NCBI GenBank assembly: GCA_023229245.1
Contig: JALNZU010000007.1
Location: forward strand, 38,314-102,313
Direction of reading: 5' to 3'
From: Bacteroidales bacterium
GTDB lineage: Bacteria > Bacteroidota > Bacteroidia > Bacteroidales > F082
Length of the DNA stretch: 64,000 bases
The notes beneath the pieces are model-generated. The model searched no databases. It was not told the DNA's origin and saw only the letters and a list, made by a program, of their open reading frames with translations. This document shows, in pieces, positions 1 to 10,660 of this stretch. The position numbers were made by a program, and so were the translations under genes. Position 1 is the stretch's first letter, and each line of letters opens with the position of its first letter.

Positions 1-75
1 TTAGTAGAACACAAAGACCCGAACGAAGCACCACCAATGCCCCCAATGGGAGGTGGAATGCCAGGTATGATGTAA
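1..75 (+). CDS. groEL: Chaperonin GroEL, C-terminal end (partial)
   Basis: The window opens inside a reading frame whose last 24 residues end in the Gly/Met-rich tail GGGMPGMM before a TAA stop. This disordered GGM tail is characteristic of the 60-kDa chaperonin GroEL, where it projects into the folding cavity of the double-ring complex in the cytoplasm. The preceding residues VEHKDPNEAPPMPPM fit the segment just ahead of the tail. Only the 3' end is visible, so nothing can be said about the rest of the gene or about a groES partner, which would lie upstream. A hairpin terminator follows directly. Confidence 0.85.
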   Translation, partial: LVEHKDPNEAPPMPPMGGGMPGMM

Positions 76-98
76 ACATACATCGTCACCATTTATAC

Positions 99-132
99 AA
101 AAAGCCGACTGGATCACAGCCGGCTTTTTTTT
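99..132 (+). terminator. Intrinsic terminator after groEL
   Basis: A 12-bp stem with one mismatch (99-110 with 118-129, loop 111-117) is followed by a run of T. The arms read AAAAAGCCGACT and AGCCGGCTTTTT. It lies 24 bases past the groEL stop and 20 bases before the converging slyD stop. The A-run on its left side means it may also stop slyD transcripts on the minus strand. Confidence 0.8.
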
Positions 133-151
133 ATTGCTACTATAAAATCAC

Positions 152-658
152 TCAGTGGTGATGCCCGTGAGGGCCATGCACATGACCATGCGCAATTTCT
201 TCCTGACTTGCATCACGAACCTCTAATACCAAACCTGAAAAATGCAGATTAAATCCGGCTAAAGGGTGGTTGAAATCCATAATAACTTTGTCGTCCGTAA
301 CTTCCAACACGGTTCCCTCAAGAGGATTTCCTTCATGATCCTGCATCGTAAGCTGATTACCAATAGTTAGTAGCTCCTCGTCTATGACACCATCTATTTC
401 AAAAAGCTGCTTATCCAATTCAATAATAGCTTCTTCGGTACGTTGACCATAAGATTCATCAGCTTTCATAGAAAAGCTAAAAGTATCACCCGGCTGCAAA
501 CCATTTAGGTTCTGTTCAAAAACAGGCAGTAAACCACCTACACCAAACAGATAGACAAAAGGATGATCTTTTTCTACTTTTTGAATTAATTCGCCCTGCG
601 CATCATTCTCGCGAAGCTCATAAATCAAAGAAACTACTTTGTTATTTCCAATTTTCAT
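152..658 (-). CDS. slyD: SlyD-type FKBP peptidyl-prolyl cis-trans isomerase
   Basis: This 168-residue protein catalyses cis-trans isomerisation of prolyl bonds and acts as a cytoplasmic chaperone. It has the SlyD layout: a split FKBP domain (about residues 5-70 and 128-150) interrupted by an insert-in-flap domain (about 72-125). The conserved segment DFNHPLAGFNLHF at about 127-139 is diagnostic of SlyD. The C-terminus is a His-rich tail (HGHVHGPHGHHH), which in SlyD proteins binds nickel and other metals. No signal peptide is present. It converges on groEL with a shared hairpin between them. A slyD role in metallo-enzyme maturation is family knowledge; no hydrogenase or urease genes are nearby. 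Confidence 0.93.
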   Translation of the reverse strand: MKIGNNKVVSLIYELRENDAQGELIQKVEKDHPFVYLFGVGGLLPVFEQNLNGLQPGDTFSFSMKADESYGQRTEEAIIELDKQLFEIDGVIDEELLTIGNQLTMQDHEGNPLEGTVLEVTDDKVIMDFNHPLAGFNLHFSGLVLEVRDASQEEIAHGHVHGPHGHHH

Positions 659-1272
659 ACAATGTGAGATTGTGAGCTATATGCGATGCCAGGAAATACC
701 AATCCGACAAATGATAATTGATATACAAACAAACCGCTAAAGCTCAATGATTTAAAATAATAAGGAATTAAAAAATTGCTGCGAAAGTAACCATATTTTA
801 TATAGTAGCGACAAGAAATCAGACGGCAACACCAAAACAAATCCACTAAGCAACACCTAAACGTACTGAAATAAATTGATTAGCAATTGATACTCTGCAT
901 ATTATCTAAATTTATTTTATATAAAAAAACATTGATATTCTATTGAAAAAGAATAAAATAAAGCAGATTAATCACTTATCTTATATCATCAAACTGCATA
1001 TCATGTCTGATACCATTTTGGGATAATGTTTAATTTTGCTCATTGAGAAAGTCATTTTCATATGTGTATCAGTCTCAAAACAGTAAAAGGATTAATCCTC
1101 AGTATTATGCCAAAACTTTTAAAACGACTGATACAATCATTGACTGATAACATCTTGTGTATGCATAATGACCATATAATATGAAGATAGTGAACATCGG
1201 CAGGAATAGCCATTCATATGTGTCGAAATATATCTTTCTAAAAAATATTCAAATCCTTAATAACATAACCGA
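659..1272. other. AT-rich divergent intergenic region, no gene seen
   Basis: About 610 bases separate the divergent slyD and pgk genes. Open frames here are short and lack any recognisable protein signature. Near slyD, positions 782-789 on the minus strand read TACTTTCG, one base from the Bacteroidota -7 consensus TAnnTTTG. Near pgk, TATCTTTC at 1231-1238 is a similar near-match. Neither is good enough to call. No hairpin or RNA gene was recognised in the middle. Confidence 0.5.
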
Positions 1273-2472
1273 ATGAAAAGCATTGACTTATACAACCTTA
1301 AGGGCAAGCGTGTGATTGTCAGAGTTGATTTTAATGTTCCTTTAAATGAGCGGTTTGAAATAACCGACGACACCCGTATCAGGGCTGCGTTGCCCACTAT
1401 ACAGAAAATTCTTTCGGCAGGTGGTTCTGTCATTTTGATGTCGCATTTAGGGCGTCCCAAAGAAGGACGGGATGACAAGTATTCTTTACGACACCTTATT
1501 CCGACCTTAGAATCGAAGTTACACATAAATGTCAAATTTGCCGATGACTGTATAGGTGAACAAGCCCATCAGCTTGCTGACAGCCTACAACCTGGCGAAA
1601 TACTATTGCTCGAAAACCTGCGATTTTATAAAGAAGAAACAAAAGGTGATCCTAATTTTGCAAAAAAATTAGCCTTGTTAGCTGATGTATATGTAAACGA
1701 TGCGTTTGGCACAGCACACAGAGCTCATGCCAGTACTGCCATCATCACTCAATTCTTTCCGGGAGCAAGTCTGTTTGGATACCTTATGCAGGACGAGTTA
1801 GACCATCTTGAAAAAGTTACTACTCATGCCGAAAAACCATTCACTGCTGTGTTAGGAGGTGCCAAAGTATCGGGAAAAATTGAAATCATCAACAACTTAA
1901 TCAACAAGGTAGACAACCTGATCATAGGTGGTGGGATGATGTTTACTTTTATCAAAGCGATGGGAGGCAAAGTGGGTAGTTCGTTGGTTGAAGACGAGCT
2001 GATTGAAACGGCAAGGCAGGCTCTCGAAAAAGCCAAAGCCAATGGAGTGAAGCTGCTGATCCCAAAAGATGTGGTAGCAGCCGATCAGTTCAGCAACGAT
2101 GCGTTGCAACAAATATGCAAAGCAGATGCGATACCTGATAGTTGGATGGGTTTGGATATAGGACCGGAAACCATCAATGAGTTCACTGAAGTAATCATAC
2201 AATCAAAAACTATACTTTGGAATGGGCCTATGGGAGTTTTTGAGTTTGATAACTTCGCTACCGGGACAAAAGAGATTGCTCTTGCCATCGCCACAGCTAC
2301 TGCATCAGGTAGTTATTCATTAGTTGGCGGAGGCGATTCAGTAGCAGCAGTCAACAAATACAATCTTGCCGACAAGGTTAGTTATGTATCTACCGGAGGC
2401 GGTGCCATGCTGGAGTATATTGAAGGAAAAGAGCTTCCTGGTGTTAAAGCTATCAGCGAAGAAAAAAAATGA
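1273..2472 (+). CDS. pgk: Phosphoglycerate kinase
   Basis: This glycolytic enzyme transfers the acyl phosphate of 1,3-bisphosphoglycerate to ADP, giving ATP and 3-phosphoglycerate in the cytoplasm. The 399-residue length matches the bacterial family. The N-terminal domain carries RVDFNVPL (about residues 17-24) and the substrate-binding SHLGRPK. The hinge region has GGAKVSGKIEIINNL, and the C-terminal nucleotide domain has GPMGVFE and GGGDSVAAVN. The N-terminus starts normally with MKSIDLYNLKGKRVIVR. It stands alone, with more than 240 bases to mutA and no other glycolytic gene beside it. Confidence 0.97.
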   Translation: MKSIDLYNLKGKRVIVRVDFNVPLNERFEITDDTRIRAALPTIQKILSAGGSVILMSHLGRPKEGRDDKYSLRHLIPTLESKLHINVKFADDCIGEQAHQLADSLQPGEILLLENLRFYKEETKGDPNFAKKLALLADVYVNDAFGTAHRAHASTAIITQFFPGASLFGYLMQDELDHLEKVTTHAEKPFTAVLGGAKVSGKIEIINNLINKVDNLIIGGGMMFTFIKAMGGKVGSSLVEDELIETARQALEKAKANGVKLLIPKDVVAADQFSNDALQQICKADAIPDSWMGLDIGPETINEFTEVIIQSKTILWNGPMGVFEFDNFATGTKEIALAIATATASGSYSLVGGGDSVAAVNKYNLADKVSYVSTGGGAMLEYIEGKELPGVKAISEEKK

Positions 2473-2648
2473 AGCCGGACAAAGGGTAAATAACAGTACT
2501 GTCCCATAGTGACCCCATCAAAAGGAGTTTAATACAGCAATTGCAAGCTGTTGCAATAAAATTTCTTTTTTAGTAAGCTACCATATATCATCTGTTATTA
2601 AATTAACAATAATTAGCCTAAATCTGAAAACATTCGGGCTTTTTATCG

Positions 2649-2656
2649 TAATTTTG
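2649..2656 (+). promoter_or_regulatory. Candidate -7 box for mutAB
   Basis: TAATTTTG followed by T matches the Bacteroidota -7 consensus TAnnTTTG exactly. It lies 59 bases ahead of the mutA ATG. No good TTTG -33 element is present; TCTG at 2623-2626 (spacing 22) is the nearest candidate. Confidence 0.4.
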
Positions 2657-2715
2657 TACTCTTTATCAGCTTTAACACTGGTTTTTAAATATTTAATCTG
2701 TAAAACCATTTTTAT

Positions 2716-4602
2716 ATGAATCAAGAAAAGAAGAAACTTTTCAGCGAGTTCCCGTCTATATCCACTGCCGAATGGGAAGCTGTCATACTCAAGGACCTAA
2801 AGGGAGCTGATTATGAGAAAAAGCTCATCTGGAAGACCAATGAAGGCCTATCGGTAAAACCCTATTACAGGGCTGAAGACCTCCAACATATCCCTTGGCT
2901 GGCATCCTATCCGGGCGATTTTCCATTTGTCAGAGGCAATAATCCCACAGCAAACCATTGGTTGGTAAGACAAGATATACAGGTTGATACGATCGCATCG
3001 GCAAATGAAAAAGCTCTCGACATTCTGATGAAAGGCATAGACTCTATAGGCTTTGAACTGAACTGCGACAAGCAATATTCTATAGAGGAAATAGAAGCTT
3101 TGTTAAAAAATATTCGGGCTGATATAGTCGAACTCAACTTTTATAGTACGGCACAACATTTTGATCTTGTTAGGTATATAGATACATTAGTTCGTAAATA
3201 TAATCGTCCACTTGAAAAAATTTTCGGTTCCGTATCTTACGATCCATTGTTGAGATACGCTCGCCAAGGTGTTTGGTACGACAGTGAAGAAGCTGATTTT
3301 TGTACGGCTTATGAGATGATCAACGCATCCAAAGCGCTTCCCAATTTTCGGGTTCTGAAAGTAAATGGTCATCTGTTTACCAATGCAGGAGCTACTATAG
3401 TAGAAGAGATGGCTTTCACTCTTTCGGCCGGTAGCGAGTACCTCACAAGGCTCACCGCAAAAGGACTGTTTATTGGAGATATTGCCCCACGCATCAAGTT
3501 TAATTTGGCAGTAGGCTCTAATTATTTTTTAGAAATAGCTAAACTACGTGCCTATCGCCTGCTGTGGGCACAATTGGTGAATGCCTATGGCCTCAACGAC
3601 TCGCTTAATGGCAGAATGTTCATCCATGCACAAAACTCAAGCTGGAACCTTAGTATCTATGATGCACATGTGAATATGCTGCGAACTACTACAGCTACTA
3701 TGTCAGCCATATTGGGTGGAGTTGATTCGTTCCGGGTACTGCCTTTCGACAGTGTGTATGGCGCATCTACCGAATTTGCAGAACGTATCGCCAGAAATCA
3801 ACAGTTAGTTCTGAAAGAAGAATCTTATTTAGATAAAGTAGCCGATCCGGCAGCAGGCTCATACTATATTGAGAATCTGACCAATATGTTAGCTGAAGAA
3901 GCATGGAAGCTCTTCCTGGAAATAGAAGAAGAAGGAGGATTTCTGATCGCTTTAAAGAAAGGGATCATCCAAAAGAAAATTAACGCTTCTGCCGATAAAC
4001 GCCGACAAGCTATTGCCACCCGTCGTGAAACCTTGTTAGGCATCAACCAGTATCCCGACCTTAATGGAAAAATAGACTGGGAATTACCTGTAAGTGTGTT
4101 CCAACCCGATGACAGGACCGACAAGCAAGCTGAGATAGAAACCATCAAGACATGTAGGGGTGCTCAACAGTTTGAGTTGCTGCGATATACTACTGACCAG
4201 TATAGCAAAACCCACAAACGTCCAACAGTTTGGCTGCTCCCATTTGGCAATCAGGCTATGCGAAGTGCGCGTGCCAATTTCGCATCTAATTTCTTTGCCT
4301 GCGCCGGATTTGAGATAGTGAATAATCCAGGCTTTGAAACAGTTGAACAAGGTATAGAAGCAGCACGTGAATGTGGAGCAGAAATAGTTGTACTATGCAG
4401 CTCAGATGATGAATACGCTACTAACGCCCTCACTATATTCAACGCTCTGAAAAAGACTAATGAGGTAGTGCTTGCCGGTTATCCGACTAATTTAGTGGAC
4501 ACACTGAAAACAGCAGGGATGGAGTATTTTATCCATGTACGTTCCAATGTGTTGGAAACCCTGCAACAGTTTCAGCAAAGGCTTGGCATCACCCAACAAT
4601 AA
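2716..4602 (+). CDS. mutA: Methylmalonyl-CoA mutase, small (beta) subunit
   Basis: This is the non-catalytic partner of the adenosylcobalamin-dependent mutase that interconverts succinyl-CoA and R-methylmalonyl-CoA, the key step of propionate formation or use. The 628-residue protein has a TIM-barrel-type domain (about residues 50-420) and a C-terminal flavodoxin-like domain (about 490-628). The C-terminal domain lacks the DxHxxG cobalamin motif of the large subunit; the matching place begins LLPFGNQAMRSARANF. This loss is normal for the small subunit of the heterodimer. It sits 17 bases ahead of mutB and almost certainly shares its transcript and complex. Confidence 0.95.
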   Translation: MNQEKKKLFSEFPSISTAEWEAVILKDLKGADYEKKLIWKTNEGLSVKPYYRAEDLQHIPWLASYPGDFPFVRGNNPTANHWLVRQDIQVDTIASANEKALDILMKGIDSIGFELNCDKQYSIEEIEALLKNIRADIVELNFYSTAQHFDLVRYIDTLVRKYNRPLEKIFGSVSYDPLLRYARQGVWYDSEEADFCTAYEMINASKALPNFRVLKVNGHLFTNAGATIVEEMAFTLSAGSEYLTRLTAKGLFIGDIAPRIKFNLAVGSNYFLEIAKLRAYRLLWAQLVNAYGLNDSLNGRMFIHAQNSSWNLSIYDAHVNMLRTTTATMSAILGGVDSFRVLPFDSVYGASTEFAERIARNQQLVLKEESYLDKVADPAAGSYYIENLTNMLAEEAWKLFLEIEEEGGFLIALKKGIIQKKINASADKRRQAIATRRETLLGINQYPDLNGKIDWELPVSVFQPDDRTDKQAEIETIKTCRGAQQFELLRYTTDQYSKTHKRPTVWLLPFGNQAMRSARANFASNFFACAGFEIVNNPGFETVEQGIEAARECGAEIVVLCSSDDEYATNALTIFNALKKTNEVVLAGYPTNLVDTLKTAGMEYFIHVRSNVLETLQQFQQRLGITQQ

Positions 4603-4619
4603 TTTAAAAACCTGACTAT

Positions 4620-6773
<2,154 letters not shown>

Positions 6774-6792
6774 ATGCTTGAATAAAATACCC

Positions 6793-6825
6793 AAACGCAG
6801 CTCTACCGGCTGCGTTTTGTGTTCT
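6793..6825 (+). terminator. Intrinsic terminator after mutB
   Basis: A perfect 9-bp stem (AAACGCAGC at 6793-6801 with GCTGCGTTT at 6809-6817) encloses a 7-base loop and is followed by a short T-rich stretch. It begins 20 bases after the mutB stop, closing the mutAB unit. Confidence 0.65.
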
Positions 6826-6926
6826 TGAATGAATCTGACAAAAATCAGTTACCAAGCTCAGAATTTCAGTAAAACTACAAGCACTATCAAAAAAAATGCT
6901 GAATATTGTCTTCAAAAACTCATTGT

Positions 6927-7883
6927 ATGCTGCTTCAACATCCACCAGGCCCGGACGATATCCGCCAAGCTCATAAGCGTATAGCACCCTATGTGCATGA
7001 AACGCCCATTCTCTTTTCAACTCAGTTAAACGCTCTGGCTGAATCAATACTGTATTTTAAAAGTGAAAACTTCCAAAAGACTGGCTCATTCAAAAGCCGC
7101 GGAGCTGTGAATGCCCTTTTGAGCCTTGATCCTGAAATCCTTCGAAAAGGTGTTGCTACCCATTCGAGTGGCAATCATGCACAGGCTCTGGCACGTGCAG
7201 CTTCTCTGTTACAAATCCCGGCCTATATAGTAATGCCCCGGAATGCTCCAAAAGTAAAAGTGGCAGCAGTGGAAGCATATGGAGGACAAATTTTCTTTTG
7301 TGAACCAACCTTAGAAGCACGTGAACAAACATTGGAAAAAGTCAGGTCTCAAACAGGAGCTGTCGAAATTCATCCGTTCAATAATTATGATGTGATAGCC
7401 GGACAGGCCACTGCTAACCTTGAGTTGTTACAATCTATATCGCCTCCCGACTATATCCTTTGTCCGGTAGGAGGAGGTGGTCTTTTAAGTGGTACTTTGT
7501 TAAGCACACATTATTTTTCGCCTGCTACCAAAGTCATTGCTTGCGAGCCGGAAGGCGCTAACGATGCATGGCAATCGTTCAAAGCCGGTAAATTTATTCC
7601 TTCGTCGAACCCTGTTACTATAGCCGACGGACTGCTCACCTCCCTTGGCAACCTCACCTACCCTATCATCATGGATTATGTTACCGATATTATTACCGTG
7701 AATGATCAAGCTATTATACAAGCTATGAAATTAGTATGGGAACGTGTGAAGATAATCATAGAACCCAGCGCTGCAGTACCCGTAGCAGTAGCTTTACAAG
7801 AAAAGCAATTGTTCAGGAATAAAAGAATAGGTATCATACTTTCAGGTGGCAATATAGATCTGCAAAAACTACCCTGGCAGTAA
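6927..7883 (+). CDS. PLP-dependent threonine/serine dehydratase (serine racemase-like)
   Basis: This fold-type II PLP enzyme probably deaminates threonine or serine to a 2-oxo acid, or racemises serine. With the ATG at 6927 it has 318 residues; an in-frame TTG at 6906 would add seven unremarkable residues. Lys56 in GSFKSRGA is the expected PLP Schiff-base lysine. SSGNHAQALA follows as the substrate loop, VGGGGLLSG binds the cofactor phosphate, and ILSGGN lies near the end. There is no C-terminal ACT-like regulatory domain, so it resembles the short catabolic or racemase-type enzymes rather than feedback-controlled IlvA. Dehydratase and racemase cannot be told apart by eye. It appears monocistronic. 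Confidence 0.85.
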   Translation: MLLQHPPGPDDIRQAHKRIAPYVHETPILFSTQLNALAESILYFKSENFQKTGSFKSRGAVNALLSLDPEILRKGVATHSSGNHAQALARAASLLQIPAYIVMPRNAPKVKVAAVEAYGGQIFFCEPTLEAREQTLEKVRSQTGAVEIHPFNNYDVIAGQATANLELLQSISPPDYILCPVGGGGLLSGTLLSTHYFSPATKVIACEPEGANDAWQSFKAGKFIPSSNPVTIADGLLTSLGNLTYPIIMDYVTDIITVNDQAIIQAMKLVWERVKIIIEPSAAVPVAVALQEKQLFRNKRIGIILSGGNIDLQKLPWQ

Positions 7884-7961
7884 TACAGCTCAACACAGCA
7901 AGACATCAACACCCACAAAAAATATCTTCAGACAAATACAGCAGTATAAACCAGCTGGTAG

Positions 7962-7992
7962 GTTGAATATTACCGCTCAATATTTACCTTTG
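7962..7992 (+). promoter_or_regulatory. Candidate Bacteroidota promoter for the RsmI-like gene
   Basis: The -7 box TACCTTTG (7985-7992, followed by C) matches TAnnTTTG exactly. GTTG at 7962-7965 stands 19 bases upstream as a one-mismatch -33 element. Transcription would start near 7999, about 60 bases before the ATG at 8059. Confidence 0.5.
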
Positions 7993-8058
7993 CCAAGATG
8001 CAGGCGGCTCACTAAAGAATTATTTCAATAAAGTTGAAACGTAAATTGTTCTTCACAG

Positions 8059-8814
8059 ATGTACCCACATACTTCACATAAAGATAAGCCACTATCAGGT
8101 ATTTTATATCTGATACCCACTCCTTTAGGAGATGATCCTCCTGAATGGGTGATGCCAGCTCATGCAATTTCTATCCTTCATCGTTTAGATCATCTCATAG
8201 TAGAAAATCTGCGTACAGCAAGGCGCTTATTGAGTAAGACCCATATCCCAAAGTCTATTGACAGCATACAGTTCTATGAATTAAACAAACACAGCTCCGA
8301 AGCGGATGTAGGTTCATTTTTAGATGCTGCAAAACAAGGCTCTGATATAGGTCTGATCTCGGAAGCGGGTAGCCCATGCATAGCCGATCCGGGTGCTATA
8401 ATTGTTCAGCAGGCTCACAAAATTGGTATCAAGGTAGTACCTTTGGCAGGGCCTAATTCGATAATGATGGCTCTGATGGCCTCAGGATTTAATGGGCAAT
8501 GGTTTGTATTTCATGGCTATCTACCCATTCAGGCTAATGCCCGTATAAAAAAGATCCGTGAACTTGAACAGCATGCAGTACACAGCGGGCAAACCCAAAT
8601 TTTTATTGAAACCCCTTATAGAAACCAACAATTGTTTGAAGCCTTGATGCGAACATGCCACCCAAGCACTACATTGTGTATCGCCATAGATATCAGTTCA
8701 GATGATGAGGTGATTCTTACTCAGTCAATAAGTCAATGGCAATCATCGCCTCTAAATATTCATAAGAAACCGGCAGTATTTTTACTTGGGACTGACGCTC
8801 ATTCGATTCAGTAG
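8059..8814 (+). CDS. RsmI-like SAM-dependent methyltransferase (tetrapyrrole methylase fold)
   Basis: This 251-residue protein belongs to the tetrapyrrole methylase/RsmI superfamily, whose RsmI member 2'-O-methylates C1402 of 16S rRNA. Family features are LYLIPTPLGD near residue 17, where RsmI has a similar TPIGN-type segment, and SEAGSPCIADPGA at about 101-113. VVPLAGPNSIMMALMASG follows, then FIETPYRNQQLFEAL. RsmI itself is about 280 residues and has a C-terminal helical part missing here. This is therefore probably the shorter Bacteroidota paralogue, of uncertain substrate. It converges on the polyprenyl synthetase gene with a 7-base overlap of the two ends. Confidence 0.8.
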   Translation: MYPHTSHKDKPLSGILYLIPTPLGDDPPEWVMPAHAISILHRLDHLIVENLRTARRLLSKTHIPKSIDSIQFYELNKHSSEADVGSFLDAAKQGSDIGLISEAGSPCIADPGAIIVQQAHKIGIKVVPLAGPNSIMMALMASGFNGQWFVFHGYLPIQANARIKKIRELEQHAVHSGQTQIFIETPYRNQQLFEALMRTCHPSTTLCIAIDISSDDEVILTQSISQWQSSPLNIHKKPAVFLLGTDAHSIQ

Positions 8815-9782
8815 TTTCTATTATATAGCTGCCAGGTAAACACACGCATCACCTCTTTTTTTCTTTCATCGGCTACAACAGCATCTAATGAGCGGAGGCT
8901 TTCTTTGTAGTATTGCTCCATCAAGCTAACAACTTCATTTCTGATATTCAGCTGGTTGTATATCTCTACCACTTGATTGATCTTCTCATCTGCTTGAAGG
9001 CGTTTGTTACTATATAATTTTTTCAGTTGTTTTTTTTGTTCCTTATCGCCTAATTCCAATGCTTTGAGATAGAGGTATGTTTTTTTATTGGAAGCGATAT
9101 CGCCTCCCCGGATCTTTCCAAATTGCTCAAGATTACCATACACATCCAATAAGTCGTCCATCAGTTGAAAGGCTAATCCAAAGCTGACACCAAAATCGTA
9201 TAAATTTCGGATAGAGGTATAATCGGCACCTGCTGCGATAGCTCCTATCTTCACGCTTGCTCCAATAAGTACAGCCGTTTTTAGCCGGATCATTTCAATA
9301 TATTCTTCCAGACTGACTTTCCGTGCTGTCTCAAAATTCATATCATATTGTTGACCTTCACATACTTCAATAGCTGTTTTACTGAACACTTCCAATATAG
9401 GCTTAATCAGTCTGTTGTCTGTTTGGGTTGCATTCTGGTATGCCATGGCAAAAAGAGTATCTCCGGAGAGGATAGCGATGTCGGAATTCCATTTTTTATA
9501 TACCGTTTCTTCGCCACGGCGTATAGGTGCTTTGTCCATGATGTCGTCATGTATCAGCGTAAAGCTATGAAACATTTCAATGGCTAAGGCCGGATACAAG
9601 GCATGGGTAATATCCCCTCCAAACATATCGCATGCAAGGAGTGTAAACATAGGTCTCAGCCTCTTCCCACCTTGCGACATCACATATATGATGGGGTCGT
9701 ATAATTCAGGAGGCTCTTTTTTATAATCTTGCAGATCAATAAGCTTAGTAATAAGAGCCTGATATTCTGCTATCTTCTCCAT
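8808..9782 (-). CDS. Polyprenyl (isoprenyl) diphosphate synthase
   Basis: This 324-residue trans-prenyltransferase condenses isopentenyl diphosphate with an allylic diphosphate. The first Asp-rich motif is in LIHDDIMD (about residues 75-82), next to GGKRLRP. The second is in LMDDLLDVYG, preceded by the FGLAFQ segment. Product chain length cannot be read by eye; such enzymes in this phylum often make the menaquinone side chain or a shorter precursor. It is the last gene of a tight minus-strand run, five bases after rmlA, itself twelve bases after an RND exporter. Its 3' end overlaps the converging methyltransferase gene. Confidence 0.92.
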   Translation of the reverse strand: MEKIAEYQALITKLIDLQDYKKEPPELYDPIIYVMSQGGKRLRPMFTLLACDMFGGDITHALYPALAIEMFHSFTLIHDDIMDKAPIRRGEETVYKKWNSDIAILSGDTLFAMAYQNATQTDNRLIKPILEVFSKTAIEVCEGQQYDMNFETARKVSLEEYIEMIRLKTAVLIGASVKIGAIAAGADYTSIRNLYDFGVSFGLAFQLMDDLLDVYGNLEQFGKIRGGDIASNKKTYLYLKALELGDKEQKKQLKKLYSNKRLQADEKINQVVEIYNQLNIRNEVVSLMEQYYKESLRSLDAVVADERKKEVMRVFTWQLYNRNY

Positions 9783-9787
9783 AATTT

Positions 9788-10648
9788 CTATTTGATCAGA
9801 TTCATCAGATACTGACCGTATCCGCTTTTCAGCAAAGGATATGCCAATTCGGCAAGCTGTTCTTTATTGATGAACCCTTTATTGTAAGCCACTTCTTCTA
9901 TGCAGCCTATTTTCAATCCTTGTCTTTGTTCGATGACCTGTACAAACTGACTTGCCTGAAGCAGCGATTCAAAAGTTCCTGTATCCAGCCAGGCCGTACC
10001 ACGTCCGAGTATTCCTACCTTTAACATAGCTTTTTCGAGATAGTATTTATTGACATCAGTAATCTCGTACTCACCTCTGGCGCTTGGTTGAATATTTTTA
10101 GCTACCTCAACAACCGTATTATCGTAGAAATACAATCCGGGTACTGCAAAGTTGGATTTCGGTTTTTCCGGCTTTTCTTCTATAGAAACAGCTTTCAGAG
10201 CTTGATCAAACTCTACTACACCGTATCGTTCAGGATCCGACACATGATAAGCAAACACTACGCCTCCTGTAGGATCGTTATTTCTTAACAGCAGTTGTTG
10301 CAACCCACTTCCATAAAAAATATTATCGCCTAAGATCAGAGCCGCCTTATCATTTCCTATGAACGACTCGCCTATCACAAAAGCTTGTGCCAATCCGTTG
10401 GGGATTACCTGCTCGGCATATGAGAAATTACATCCCAGGCTCTGGCCGCTCCCTAAAAGTTTTTGAAAACCCGGCAGATCATAAGGGGTCGAAATAATAA
10501 GTATATCTCTGATACCGGCCATCATCAAGACAGATAGTGGATAATAAATCATAGGTTTATCATAAATGGGCATCAGTTGCTTACTTACGGCTAAGGTAAG
10601 CGGATGTAAACGTGTACCGGCACCTCCGGCAAGAATGATACCTTTCAT
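9788..10648 (-). CDS. rmlA: Glucose-1-phosphate thymidylyltransferase
   Basis: This enzyme makes dTDP-glucose from glucose 1-phosphate and dTTP, the first step towards dTDP-L-rhamnose and related sugars for surface polysaccharide. The 286-residue length fits the RmlA/RfbA family. The N-terminal nucleotidyltransferase signature GGAGTRLHPLT lies at residues 8-18. SKQLMPIYDKPMIYYP and LGDNIFYG follow, with the sugar-binding EEKP and WLDTGT later on. The other dTDP-sugar genes (rmlB, rmlC, rmlD) are not adjacent. It lies between the RND-type exporter and the polyprenyl synthase with gaps of 12 and 5 bases, so the three are probably one operon, though a shared function is not obvious. Confidence 0.93.
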   Translation of the reverse strand: MKGIILAGGAGTRLHPLTLAVSKQLMPIYDKPMIYYPLSVLMMAGIRDILIISTPYDLPGFQKLLGSGQSLGCNFSYAEQVIPNGLAQAFVIGESFIGNDKAALILGDNIFYGSGLQQLLLRNNDPTGGVVFAYHVSDPERYGVVEFDQALKAVSIEEKPEKPKSNFAVPGLYFYDNTVVEVAKNIQPSARGEYEITDVNKYYLEKAMLKVGILGRGTAWLDTGTFESLLQASQFVQVIEQRQGLKIGCIEEVAYNKGFINKEQLAELAYPLLKSGYGQYLMNLIK

Positions 10649-10660
10649 ACTATTTAGTTT

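Noticed and set aside
655..846. 63-codon minus-strand frame upstream of slyD
   Set aside because: It overlaps the slyD start by four bases, lacks any motif and has a composition typical of AT-rich spacer.
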